Assembly: GCA_027484405.1 (NCBI GenBank)
Contig: JAIXTA010000199.1
Span: forward strand, 1 to 48,838
DNA length: 48,838 nucleotides
From: Burkholderiales bacterium
Lineage (GTDB): Bacteria > Pseudomonadota > Gammaproteobacteria > Burkholderiales > Burkholderiaceae_C
Direction of reading: 5' to 3'
Both the position numbers and the translations under genes were made by a program. Position 1 is the first letter of the stretch; each line of letters starts with the position of its first letter. The notes beneath the pieces are model-generated. The model was given only the letters and a program-made list of their open reading frames with translations. It did not search any database and was not told the DNA's origin. Below are positions 26,316 through 34,582 of this stretch, piece by piece.

Positions 26316-27068
26316 TCACGCGCGAAAGCTGTCTTTGGCACTGCGGCGCTTCGCAAGTTCACCTGCGGATCCCGCGCGAACGAATGGGTTGGTCAGGCGT
26401 TCAAGGCCAATGCTAGAAGGCAAGGTACTGAGCCCCTGGTCGCGCAGCGCGCTGCAACTCGCCAATCGCGCGTGAATGTCCCGATTCGAGGGCTCTGCAT
26501 GAATCGCAAAGCGCAGGTTGGAGAGGGTGTACTCGTGCGCGCAACACACTCGCGTGCCTGCAGGCAGTGCGGCCAGGCGGGTCAGGCTGTCCCACATCTG
26601 TTCCGCAGTACCTTCGAACAATCGCCCGCATCCCGCTGCAAACAGCGTGTCGCCGCAGAACAGCAGCGGATCGTCCAGCAGATCGTGAGCCTCGGAGAAG
26701 TAGCAGATGTGGTCCAGCGTGTGCCCGGGCGTTTCCATTACCTCGACGGGCAAACCCCACGGCGCGAGTCGAAAGGTGTCCCCGTCGACGGCAGCGCATG
26801 TCAGCCAGGGCATGGTGCCGGCATCACGACCGGCTCGCGGACCAATCACCACAAGATCAGGCTGCGCATCGAGCAGCTCGCGAACCCCCCCAATGTGATC
26901 GCCGTGATGGTGCGTCAGTAAAATGCCCAGCAATCTCAGGCGATTGCGCTCCAGCCACGCGAGGACCTCTGACGCGTCGCCAGGATCCACGACCCAAGCG
27001 GAAGCTGCATCATGGATTGCCCAGATGTAGTTGTCTGTGAACGCTGGCAGACCGGAAACGCTCAACAT
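26316..27068 (-). CDS. gloB: Hydroxyacylglutathione hydrolase (glyoxalase II)
   Basis: This cytoplasmic enzyme hydrolyses S-D-lactoylglutathione to D-lactate and glutathione, completing methylglyoxal detoxification. The start at 27068 (MLSVSGLPAFTDNYIWAIHD) is the conserved glyoxalase II N-terminus and gives 250 residues, the usual size. The metallo-beta-lactamase motif THHHGDH (52-58) binds the metal pair, with further ligands in ETPGHTLDH and FCGDTLFAAGCGRLFEG. CAHEYTLSN is the conserved later histidine motif. It is divergent from the YafS-like gene (82 bp apart) and 209 bp upstream of mltD on the same strand, as in E. coli. Confidence 0.96.
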   Translation of the reverse strand: MLSVSGLPAFTDNYIWAIHDAASAWVVDPGDASEVLAWLERNRLRLLGILLTHHHGDHIGGVRELLDAQPDLVVIGPRAGRDAGTMPWLTCAAVDGDTFRLAPWGLPVEVMETPGHTLDHICYFSEAHDLLDDPLLFCGDTLFAAGCGRLFEGTAEQMWDSLTRLAALPAGTRVCCAHEYTLSNLRFAIHAEPSNRDIHARLASCSALRDQGLSTLPSSIGLERLTNPFVRAGSAGELAKRRSAKDSFRA

Positions 27069-27150
27069 GGCACGGTGTTGGATTCTCAGAAATGCATGAA
27101 CACGCTGGCGTGCAGTTTGCCTACGATCATCGCTTCTCCGCAACGCGTCC

Positions 27151-28011
27151 ATGAATCGCAGCGATCCTGAATCACAAGGCGCCTTCGATGCCGATGCAGC
27201 AATGCATTTGGGGTCCAGCGGCCTGATGCAGCCGCTGTCGGAATGGGCGCGGTGCCCGGCCGGCCGGTACGTGCTTGACTGGGAGCAGCGCATGGTCGAC
27301 GAACTCGTTGACGATATGTTCGGCTTTCATGCCCTGCAGATCGGCTGGCCGGAGCTTGCGGCGCTACGAGCCAACCGCATGCCGCATCGTTGGCTCGCGG
27401 GCGCAGGCGCAGACTTCAGCCTCGCCGCGGACCTGCTCATCGAGCCGGAGGATCTGCCGTTTCCCGCGCAGACACTCGACCTGATCGTGCTGGCACATGT
27501 TCTGGAGTTCGCAGCTGATCCCCACCAGGTGTTGCGCGAGGTTGAGCGCGTCCTTGTGCCTGAAGGGCGGGTGGTTGTACTCGGGTTCAATCCCTTGTCG
27601 CTATGGGGCGCCCGGCAGCGTCTGATGCGCCCGCTGGGGCCCTATCTGCCACGCGAGGGTCAGTTCATCAGTCCGCCTCGCTTGAAGGATTGGTTCAAGC
27701 TCCTGGGCATGGATGCCCCGCGCAGCCGCTTTGGCTGTTATGTGCCTTGGGTCAGATCCGAACCGTGGCTTGCCCGCTGGGCCTGGATGGATCGCGTTGG
27801 CGCGCGCTGGTGGCCCTTCACAGGCAGTGTGTATGCGATGAGTGCGGTCAAACGTGTCCGTGGCATGCGTCTGGTGGGGGCTGCGTGGAAGAAGCCAGCC
27901 CGTTCAGCGATTGCCCCCGTGCCGGCGGCCTCAAACAGCCCCTTGTCCATCGAGGTCGACCAATATGCCCGGGGGCGTATACAAGGAAGCAAAGCCATCC
28001 ATGAAGGTTGA
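27151..28011 (+). CDS. Class I SAM-dependent methyltransferase, YafS-like
   Basis: A 286-residue cytoplasmic methyltransferase of the Methyltransf_11 group. The N-terminal motif [22 protein letters not shown] and the following [32 protein letters not shown] and [11 protein letters not shown] closely match E. coli YafS, which also sits between gloB and rnhA. The SAM-binding glycine motif is poor, as in YafS. The substrate is unknown. Its end overlaps the rnhA start by 11 bp, so the two are probably co-translated. Later in-frame methionines (residues 18 and 26) are alternative starts. Confidence 0.87.
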   Translation: MNRSDPESQGAFDADAAMHLGSSGLMQPLSEWARCPAGRYVLDWEQRMVDELVDDMFGFHALQIGWPELAALRANRMPHRWLAGAGADFSLAADLLIEPEDLPFPAQTLDLIVLAHVLEFAADPHQVLREVERVLVPEGRVVVLGFNPLSLWGARQRLMRPLGPYLPREGQFISPPRLKDWFKLLGMDAPRSRFGCYVPWVRSEPWLARWAWMDRVGARWWPFTGSVYAMSAVKRVRGMRLVGAAWKKPARSAIAPVPAASNSPLSIEVDQYARGRIQGSKAIHEG

Positions 28012-28444
28012 GGCGTATACCGACGGTGCGTGCAAGGGCAATCCGGGGCCTGGTGGTTGGGGGGTGGTGCTGCGCTACGGCGATGCAGTGCGAGAGCTGC
28101 ATGGTGGCCACGCCCAGACCACCAACAACCGCATGGAACTGACGGCAGTGATCGAAGCCTTGCGCGCACTGACCCGGCCTTGCGAAATCGTCGTCTGGGC
28201 GGACTCCCAATATGTGCTCAAGGGCATCAGCGAGTGGCTGCCTGCCTGGAAGGCTCGCGGCTGGAAGACGGCCGACAAGAAGCCGGTCAAGAATGAGGAC
28301 CTCTGGCGCACGCTTGATGAGCTTGCACGGACTCACCAGGTCAGCTGGCAGTGGGTCAAGGGGCATGCAGGCCACCCCGGGAACGAGCGGGCCGATGCCC
28401 TGGCTAACCTGGGTGTGGATGAGGTGCGCGGCACGAAGATCTGA
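28001..28444 (+). CDS. rnhA: Ribonuclease HI
   Basis: This enzyme cleaves the RNA strand of RNA-DNA hybrids and removes R-loops and primers. The 147-residue protein starts at 28001 ([20 protein letters not shown]), overlapping the preceding gene by 11 bp with AAGGA 13 bases upstream. All active-site residues are present: D8, E46 (NNRMEL), D68 (WADSQYV), H122 (KGHAGH) and D132 (ERADALA). The basic handle segment ([14 protein letters not shown]) is intact. In E. coli dnaQ follows; here it is replaced by convergent genes on the other strand. Confidence 0.97.
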   Translation: MKVEAYTDGACKGNPGPGGWGVVLRYGDAVRELHGGHAQTTNNRMELTAVIEALRALTRPCEIVVWADSQYVLKGISEWLPAWKARGWKTADKKPVKNEDLWRTLDELARTHQVSWQWVKGHAGHPGNERADALANLGVDEVRGTKI

Positions 28445-28482
28445 ACCCTGGGGGGCTGAGCAGCGGGTGTTTGTCGCGCGGG

Positions 28483-29550
28483 TCAGTGATGCCGCGCGAT
28501 TTCTTCGGCCAAGACCTGCATGAGCCGTTCTGCCGGCATTTCGCGGATGCGGGCGAGCTCGCGGCCCGACCAGCAGCTCTGGTACTGCGCGTCATGCCGT
28601 TGCGCGGCTGCGCTGCGCAGCGGGCCAGTCAGGGCATTCTGTGCAGGGAAGGGAAGGATGATGTCAAGTGAATCGAAGCGCTGCATGAATGCGTTCTCAA
28701 CACCCTGTGCCCAGCGACCGGAAAAGGCCCGCGTGAATCGGATCGCCCGTGGATTCTGCTGCGCTGTGGCCTTGAGCAGTTCACGGTAGCTTTGGGTCGT
28801 GCCTGCCTCGGGGCAGAGCAGGAATGCCGTACCCAGCTGTGCCGCAACGGCACCTGCGCGCAAGGCGAGCGCAATATCCGCGCCGTTCATCAGGCCACCA
28901 GCCGCCACCACAGGAATGCGCAAACGTGGCGCGATCAACTTCACCAATTCAAGACTCGGCAGGCCCCGCGGCGTGTCCGTGGACAGGCTGAACTCACCTC
29001 GATGCCCCCCCGCCTCGATGCCTTGGGCAATGACGAAGTCTGCGCCGACCGCCTCGATTGCGAGCGCCTCCTCAAGCGATGTGGCCGTCACGCAGACCGC
29101 GATGCCCAGGGCGTGGGCGCGCTGCACCAGCGCTTGATCCGGCACGCCGAAGTGCAGGCTCAAGACCTCCGGGCGTGCTGACCAGACCGCATCCAGTTGC
29201 TCGGCAAGAGGCGGGTGCCATGGCGCCGCGGGCAGTCGCGCAGCGGGCACACCCAAGTCTTCTGCGATGGAGCGCAGCGCAGCCTCCGCTCGATCAACCT
29301 GCGCAGGCCGAAGATCGACGGGGGGCGGAAACATGAACAGATTGACGTTCAGTGGTCCCGCTTGATGCCCGCAAAGCGCGCGAGTCTGCTGGATATCCTG
29401 AGCAATTCTCTCAGCGTCCAGGTAGGCAACACCGAGGCTGCCCATGCCGCCAGCTCGAATGCATGCGGCGGCCAGCGCCGGCGTACTCGGGCCGCCGGCC
29501 ATCGGGGCCTGGATGATCGGGACGCGAAGCTGCGATAGCGCAAACGCCAT
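28483..29550 (-). CDS. Nitronate monooxygenase (FMN, 2-nitropropane dioxygenase family)
   Basis: A 355-residue FMN-dependent TIM-barrel enzyme that oxidises alkyl nitronates such as propionate 3-nitronate, protecting respiration from nitro toxins. The start at 29550 (MAFALSQLRVPIIQAPMAGG) is the canonical NMO N-terminus. Class I marks are IIQAPMAGG, FGVPD, GADFVIAQGIEAGGHRG (with the GGHRG loop and catalytic-type histidine region) and PVVAAGGLMNGADIA. It begins two bases after the stop of the N-formylglutamate amidohydrolase gene on the same strand, so the pair is probably translationally coupled, though no shared pathway is obvious. Confidence 0.92.
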   Translation of the reverse strand: MAFALSQLRVPIIQAPMAGGPSTPALAAACIRAGGMGSLGVAYLDAERIAQDIQQTRALCGHQAGPLNVNLFMFPPPVDLRPAQVDRAEAALRSIAEDLGVPAARLPAAPWHPPLAEQLDAVWSARPEVLSLHFGVPDQALVQRAHALGIAVCVTATSLEEALAIEAVGADFVIAQGIEAGGHRGEFSLSTDTPRGLPSLELVKLIAPRLRIPVVAAGGLMNGADIALALRAGAVAAQLGTAFLLCPEAGTTQSYRELLKATAQQNPRAIRFTRAFSGRWAQGVENAFMQRFDSLDIILPFPAQNALTGPLRSAAAQRHDAQYQSCWSGRELARIREMPAERLMQVLAEEIARHH

Positions 29551-29552
29551 GC

Positions 29553-30383
29553 TCAGAGGGCGAATCGCCGAATCAACGCGCCGCACAGTGCGTTCAAGGT
29601 TTCTTGAAGCGGCTTGAACCCGGCGCTCGGCTCGCGGCTGCGCTCGTGCATATAGAGCGCGCGATTGATCTCCAGCTGGATGCTGTGTGTGCCGCGTGCC
29701 GGCTGGCCCAGAACTCGAACAATCTCCACGCCCTTGTAAGGCACATTCCAGCTGACGCGATGTCCCCGCTGTGCCAGCCATTCCCCGACAAAGCGCGAGA
29801 ACTCCGCACCCGAGCTCGTGCCGTCCCGGTCGCCCACGACAAAGTCGGGCAGTTCGGAAATGCCCGGTGCGTCGTGCGCAAGGGCGCCCCCCGCGCTGGG
29901 CATGGAATGGCAATTGATGTGGAACAGGCGACCATGTCGGGCATGCAGGTGCTCGCCTTGCGTGCGCAGCGCGTTCCAGTAGGGCGTCCAGCAGCGCGCA
30001 ATGCGGGACTGGACTTCTTCAATCCGCAGCTTGCGCCCGTAGATGGGCGTGCCATCATCCAGGCAGCGCCATACGAGGCCCTTGCCCATCTCGCTCTTGC
30101 GCGTTGGTGCGATGGGCGCAGGCCAGGGTTCGTCGATCAGCGCTTCGTCGATATCGGTGACTGCCCGGTTGACGTCAACATAGCTGCGTGGAAATTGTGC
30201 CGCCAGAAGCGTTGCGCCCTGAGAGACCCAAGGCATGAACAGCGCGTCGACGTGGGTATCCTCGGCGTCGCGCAGGCGATCGCGAGCCACCGAGTGGTCG
30301 TAGTCGGCCGGGTAGTCCACACCGCTGTGTGGAGAATCGAGCAGCAGTGCGCGCGCGTGCTGCGGCAGGTGCAGATCGATCAT
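29553..30383 (-). CDS. N-formylglutamate amidohydrolase family protein
   Basis: A 276-residue zinc-dependent amidohydrolase of the FGase family, which releases formate from N-formyl-L-glutamate (the last step of one histidine-degradation route) or acts on related N-formyl amino acids. The start at 30383 has GGAGG seven bases upstream. Metal and substrate motifs include LLDSPHSGVDYPADY, the YVDVNRAVTDIDEALID stretch, LFHINCHSMPS and IQLEINRALYM. It is upstream of and nearly touching the nitronate monooxygenase gene, and divergent from tctB across about 200 bp. There are no other hut genes here, so histidine degradation is not implied. Confidence 0.88.
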   Translation of the reverse strand: MIDLHLPQHARALLLDSPHSGVDYPADYDHSVARDRLRDAEDTHVDALFMPWVSQGATLLAAQFPRSYVDVNRAVTDIDEALIDEPWPAPIAPTRKSEMGKGLVWRCLDDGTPIYGRKLRIEEVQSRIARCWTPYWNALRTQGEHLHARHGRLFHINCHSMPSAGGALAHDAPGISELPDFVVGDRDGTSSGAEFSRFVGEWLAQRGHRVSWNVPYKGVEIVRVLGQPARGTHSIQLEINRALYMHERSREPSAGFKPLQETLNALCGALIRRFAL

Positions 30384-30589
30384 GGCCTGCCTCCGGCGTT
30401 CAAGGTCGGCAGAACTTTCGTCATCGAGTGCGCGCTTGCCTTCATGGTTCACTGATTCTCGCACGCCGCACCGGTTGCCAAATCCAGTCGCAAGGGCGAT
30501 AGTGCGGGGGTTTTTGCTGCACAAAGCGGCCCGGTCAGACGGCTCCGTGAAGTCCTGGCCCAAGGGCGCACACAACAAGGGGACCTGTT

Positions 30590-31321
30590 TTGTTCAAGAT
30601 CCGCTCGTACCCGGACTTCTGGTCCGGCGTGATGTTCATCACGGTTGGCGTGTTTTTCTCGATCTACGGCCGAATCAACTACGACCTTGGGACGGCTGGG
30701 CGCATGGGCCCGGGCTATTTCCCGTTCTGGCTCGGACTCATCCTTGCCGGTCTAGGGCTTGTCGTGCTGTTCGGTGCACTGAGTGTCAAGCGTGAGGCAG
30801 ACGAGGTTGGTCCGTGGGACTGGAAGAGTCTGGTGCTGGTGCTTGGCGCGGTGGTGGTATTCGGATTCATGCTGCGGCCGATGGGGATGATCCTCGCGGT
30901 GGTCGCCCTCGTTGCCATCGCTTCCCTGGCCTCGCACGAGGCGCGTCTCGCGGCGGTGCTCAAGGGTGCGGTGTCCGGCGTTGTCGTCTTCGAGATCTGC
31001 TTCATGATCGGTCGAACGCTGACCGGCGTGCTGCGCCCGGTGGTGGAGTCGGTATCTGCCAGCCTGGTGGGCGCCAGCCAGGGCCTGGGCGGGCTCGCCA
31101 CACTCATGGGTTGGCTGGACGAGATCATCCTCGGGGCGGTAGTCCTGGGCTCGGTGGCGCTGGGTGTCTGGGTGCTGCTCAAGCTCGCGCCAGAGAAGCT
31201 GCTCGATCGCCTGGGCAAGGAATACGCCGTGGCCACGCATGTGCTGCTGTCGCTGTCGGTGTGGGTGTTCACCATCGCGCTGAAACTGACCATCCCGGTT
31301 CGCCCGGAATGGCTGGGCTGA
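30590..31321 (+). CDS. tctB: Tripartite tricarboxylate transporter small membrane subunit, TctB family
   Basis: A 243-residue inner-membrane subunit of a TctABC-type secondary carrier for citrate-like or other carboxylates. It begins with TTG at 30590, six bases after AAGGGGA; no ATG fits the ribosome site. The N-terminus (FKIRSYPDFWSGVMFITVGV) and the GRMGPGYFPFWLG motif are family hallmarks. It is about 80 residues longer than typical TctB because of an extra C-terminal part with two further helices (EIILGAVVLGSVALGVWVLL; THVLLSLSVWVFTIALKLT). tctA follows after 13 bp. No tctC binding protein is in the window. Confidence 0.9.
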   Translation: MFKIRSYPDFWSGVMFITVGVFFSIYGRINYDLGTAGRMGPGYFPFWLGLILAGLGLVVLFGALSVKREADEVGPWDWKSLVLVLGAVVVFGFMLRPMGMILAVVALVAIASLASHEARLAAVLKGAVSGVVVFEICFMIGRTLTGVLRPVVESVSASLVGASQGLGGLATLMGWLDEIILGAVVLGSVALGVWVLLKLAPEKLLDRLGKEYAVATHVLLSLSVWVFTIALKLTIPVRPEWLG

Positions 31322-31334
31322 GGAGGGCACATAC

Positions 31335-32840
31335 ATGGAACTCCTGAACAACCTCGCACTGGGTTTCAGCACGGCCTTCACCCTGCAGAACCTGCTCTAC
31401 GCCTTCCTGGGCTGCATGATCGGCACCATGATCGGGGTGCTACCCGGGCTCGGGCCGATCGCCACCATCTCGATGCTGCTGCCGGCCACCTTCGTGCTGC
31501 CGCCCACTGCCGCACTGATCATGCTCGCCGGCATCTACTACGGCGCGCAGTACGGCGGCTCCACCACCTCGATCCTGGTCAACATCCCTGGTGAAGCCAG
31601 TTCGGTCGTCACCTGCATCGATGGCTACCAGATGGCGCGGCGCGGTCGGGCCGGTCCGGCGCTGGCCACAGCTGCACTGGCCTCGTTCTTCGCGGGTACG
31701 GTGGCCACCATGGCGATCGCGGCCTTTGCGCCGCCTCTCGCCGAACTGGCCTTCAAGTTCGGCGCGGCCGAATACTTCAGCCTGATGGTGCTGGGCCTGG
31801 TCGGTGCGGTTGCCCTGGCCTCAGGCAGCCTGCCCAAGGCAGTGGCCATGATCGTGCTGGGCGTGCTGCTCGGTCTGATCGGCACCGACGTGAACTCCGG
31901 TGTGCAGCGCTACACCTTCGACATCCAGTCCCTGGCCGACGGCATCGGCTTCGTGGTGATTGCCATGGGCGTGTTCGGCTTTGCCGAGGTGATCACCAAC
32001 CTCGAGAAGAAGGAAGCACGCGAGGTCTTCACCGACCAGAAGCTGCAGATCTATCCCAGCAAGGACGACGTCAAGCGCGCCGCCATGCCCACCATTCGCG
32101 GCACCTTGCTCGGGTCGGTGCTGGGCCTGCTGCCCGGTGGCGGCGCATCCCTGGCCAGCTTCGGCGCCTACACGTTGGAAAAGAAGATCAGCAAGAACAA
32201 GCACGAGTTCGGCAAGGGCGCCGTGGAGGGCGTGGCCGCGCCGGAGTCGGCCAACAACGCCGCCGCGCAGACCAACTTCATCCCGCTGCTCACCCTGGGC
32301 ATTCCGCCCAACGCCGTGATGGCGCTGATGGTGGGCGCCATGACCATCCACAACATCCAGCCCGGCCCGCAGGTCATGACCAGCAACCCCGAGCTGTTCT
32401 GGGGCCTGATTGCCAGCATGTGGATCGGAAACGCCATGCTCGTGATCCTGAATCTGCCGCTGATCGGCATCTGGGTGCGCCTGCTCAAGGTGCCCTACCG
32501 ATTCCTCTATCCGGCCATCCTGACCTTCTGCTGCATCGGCGTCTACACGGTCAACAACAACGTCTTCGACGTGTTTGTCACGGCCGTATTCGGCTTCATC
32601 GGCTACGTCTTCATCAAGCTCAAGTGCGAGCCCGCGCCGCTGCTGCTGGGTTTCATCCTGGGCCCCATGATGGAGGAGAACTTCCGCCGTGCGCTGCTGC
32701 TCTCGCGCGGTGATTTCTCCACCTTCGTGACGCGGCCGCTGTCGGCCACGCTGCTCCTGCTCGCCCTTGTGCTGGTGCTGCTGGTCACGCTGCCGGCGAT
32801 CAAGTCGCGGCGCGAAGAAGTCTTCCAGGAACCGACCTGA
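31335..32840 (+). CDS. tctA: Tripartite tricarboxylate transporter large permease, TctA family
   Basis: The 501-residue permease of the TctABC-type carrier. Both signature stretches are present: [16 protein letters not shown] near the N-terminus and [20 protein letters not shown] in the second half, with [33 protein letters not shown] and [19 protein letters not shown]. About a dozen helices are predicted. It is paired with tctB 13 bp upstream. The neighbouring flavoprotein acts on a hydroxy-dicarboxylate, so dicarboxylate uptake is a reasonable inference, but the binding protein that fixes specificity must be encoded elsewhere. Confidence 0.95.
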   Translation: MELLNNLALGFSTAFTLQNLLYAFLGCMIGTMIGVLPGLGPIATISMLLPATFVLPPTAALIMLAGIYYGAQYGGSTTSILVNIPGEASSVVTCIDGYQMARRGRAGPALATAALASFFAGTVATMAIAAFAPPLAELAFKFGAAEYFSLMVLGLVGAVALASGSLPKAVAMIVLGVLLGLIGTDVNSGVQRYTFDIQSLADGIGFVVIAMGVFGFAEVITNLEKKEAREVFTDQKLQIYPSKDDVKRAAMPTIRGTLLGSVLGLLPGGGASLASFGAYTLEKKISKNKHEFGKGAVEGVAAPESANNAAAQTNFIPLLTLGIPPNAVMALMVGAMTIHNIQPGPQVMTSNPELFWGLIASMWIGNAMLVILNLPLIGIWVRLLKVPYRFLYPAILTFCCIGVYTVNNNVFDVFVTAVFGFIGYVFIKLKCEPAPLLLGFILGPMMEENFRRALLLSRGDFSTFVTRPLSATLLLLALVLVLLVTLPAIKSRREEVFQEPT

Positions 32841-32877
32841 CGGCACAGGCAGCGCAGCGTCCGCGCTGCCTGTGCCG
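32841..32877 (+). terminator. Long perfect hairpin directly after tctA
   Basis: A 15-bp perfect stem (cggcacaggcagcgc and its complement) with a 7-nt loop begins at the base after the tctA stop codon. No T-run follows. It may terminate weakly or shield the tctBA transcript end; the next gene starts 27 bases later. Confidence 0.6.
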
Positions 32878-32903
32878 GCCAGTTCTCGCGAGCGCCCGCA
32901 GCC

Positions 32904-34034
32904 ATGGACCAGGTTCAGTGTGTGGTCGTCGGCGCGGGCGTGGTGGGGCTGGCCTGCGCCCGAGCGCTGGCCCGGGCCGGGCGCGAAGTGCTGCTGCTCG
33001 ATGGTGCAGACGGGGTGGGTACCGGTACCAGCTCGCGCAACAGCGAAGTGATCCACGCCGGCATCTACTACCCACCGGGCTCGCTCAAGGGTCGCCTGTG
33101 CGTGCGCGGCAAGGGCTTGCTCTACGACTTCTGCGCGGCGCACGGCGTTCGCGCAGCGCGCATGGGCAAGCTGATCGTGGCTACCGCACCGTCTCAGCGC
33201 CAGCGGCTGGATGCGCTGGTGGCCAATGCGGCGGCGCTGGGCGTGCGTGATCTCGTGCACCTCACGCAGGCCGAGGCGCAGGCCATGGAGCCGGCACTGG
33301 CCTGCGTAGCCGCAGTGCATTCGCCAAGCTCGGGCATGGTGGACAGCCATGCCTACATGCTCGCGCTGCAAGGCGAGTTCGAGCAGGCCGGTGGCATCAC
33401 CGTTCTGCGCACGCGCGTTGATCGCGTGCAGCGGCGGAGCGACCAGTGGATCATCGAGACCGCCGATGGCATGCGTCTGGTGTGCAGGCAGTGGGTCAAC
33501 AGCGCGGGCCTGCACGCGCCTCTGCTGGCCCGGCGAATTGCGCTCGATACCGACGCGGCGCAAGCCCGCTGGCTGGCCCGGCTGCCGCAACACCGCTATG
33601 CCAAGGGCAATTACTTCACGCTCAGCGGCAAATCGCCGTTTTCGCGCCTGGTCTATCCGCTGCCGCGACCCGACGCGCTGGGGACGCACTTCAGTCTGGA
33701 CCAGGGCGGTCAGGCGCGCTTCGGGCCGGACATCGAGTGGCTGGACACAACCGATCCGGACACCATCGATTACCGCGTGAATCCCGCACAGCTGCCCGAG
33801 TTCTACGCCGACATCCGGCACTACTGGCCTGCGCTGCCCGATGGCGCCCTGCAACCGGGCTACACCGGCGTGCGCCCCAAGCTGCATGCCCATGGTGAGC
33901 CGGCTGCAGACTTCTTCATCGAAGGGCCATCTGCACACGGCCTGCCGGGCTTTGTGAATCTGATGGGCATTGAATCGCCCGGCCTGACCGCCAGCATGGC
34001 CATCGCCGAACAGGTCGAGGCGCTGCTCCAATGA
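32904..34034 (+). CDS. FAD-dependent oxidoreductase, L-2-hydroxyglutarate dehydrogenase-like
   Basis: A 376-residue flavoprotein of the D-amino-acid-oxidase fold. The N-terminal VVVGAGVVGLACARALARAG binds FAD, and SSRNSEVIHAGIYYPPGSLK is nearly diagnostic for the L-2-hydroxyglutarate dehydrogenase/LhgO group, which oxidises L-2-hydroxyglutarate to 2-oxoglutarate. A C-terminal GYTGVRPKLH motif closes the active site in that group. Related 2-hydroxyacids are possible substrates. The start ATG is 63 bp after tctA, and the stop overlaps the next gene's ATG (ATGA, 34031-34034). Position next to a carboxylate transporter fits uptake and oxidation of a hydroxy-dicarboxylate. Confidence 0.87.
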   Translation: MDQVQCVVVGAGVVGLACARALARAGREVLLLDGADGVGTGTSSRNSEVIHAGIYYPPGSLKGRLCVRGKGLLYDFCAAHGVRAARMGKLIVATAPSQRQRLDALVANAAALGVRDLVHLTQAEAQAMEPALACVAAVHSPSSGMVDSHAYMLALQGEFEQAGGITVLRTRVDRVQRRSDQWIIETADGMRLVCRQWVNSAGLHAPLLARRIALDTDAAQARWLARLPQHRYAKGNYFTLSGKSPFSRLVYPLPRPDALGTHFSLDQGGQARFGPDIEWLDTTDPDTIDYRVNPAQLPEFYADIRHYWPALPDGALQPGYTGVRPKLHAHGEPAADFFIEGPSAHGLPGFVNLMGIESPGLTASMAIAEQVEALLQ

Positions 34035-34582
34035 GCGGCCCGACCGATCGGCGTGCGCAATGGCGAAGCCCGCTCGTCCGGCCGCTGTCCGGAGGCGATG
34101 ACCTTCATGCGCTGACTGCGCTGCTGCACCGCGCCTACGCGGCGCTTGCCGCGCGCGGTCTGAACTACACCGCGGTGGACCAGAGCGTGGAGACGACGCA
34201 GCGCCGCATTGCGCAGGGCCGCTGCCTGGTCGCCGAGGTAGACAGCCGCGTGGTGGGCACCGTGCTGTACACGCGCCGCATCGTGCCCTGCGAGGCGGAG
34301 CTCTTCACCCGCGTCGCCTCGGTGCATCAGTTCGCGGTGGATCCGCCCTGGCAGGGTGCAGGGATCGGGGCTGCGCTCATGGCGGGCGCCGAAGCGCTGG
34401 CGCGCGAGGATGGCGAAAGCGCACTGGCGCTGGACACAGCCGAGCAGGCACACCACCTGATTGCGGCCTACACGCGCTGGGGGTTTGCCCTTGCGGGCCA
34501 CGTGCAGTGGCCCGGCAAGGTGTATCGCTCGGTGCTGATGCTCAAGCCGATTTCGGATCGCGCAGACCGACCTCCAGTGTGA
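34031..34582 (+). CDS. GNAT-family N-acetyltransferase
   Basis: A 183-residue acetyltransferase of the GCN5 fold. The acetyl-CoA pyrophosphate loop is seen as QFAVDPPWQGAGIGAALM (Q/R-x-x-G-x-G/A form), preceded by the strand LVAEVDSRVVGTVLY and followed by LALDTAEQAHHLIAAYTRWG. The substrate is unknown. It overlaps the preceding flavoprotein gene by 4 bp (ATGA), so translation is coupled. Its 3' end overlaps the convergent chemoreceptor gene by 41 bp. Confidence 0.87.
   Translation: MSGPTDRRAQWRSPLVRPLSGGDDLHALTALLHRAYAALAARGLNYTAVDQSVETTQRRIAQGRCLVAEVDSRVVGTVLYTRRIVPCEAELFTRVASVHQFAVDPPWQGAGIGAALMAGAEALAREDGESALALDTAEQAHHLIAAYTRWGFALAGHVQWPGKVYRSVLMLKPISDRADRPPV

Noticed and set aside
28483-29913. 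Extended 476-residue version of the nitronate monooxygenase
   Set aside because: The extra 121 residues overlap the amidohydrolase gene and have frame-shadow composition; family N-terminus is at 29550.
31821-34031. 736-codon minus-strand open frame opposite tctA and the flavoprotein gene
   Set aside because: Shadow frame spanning an intergenic hairpin; no domain.
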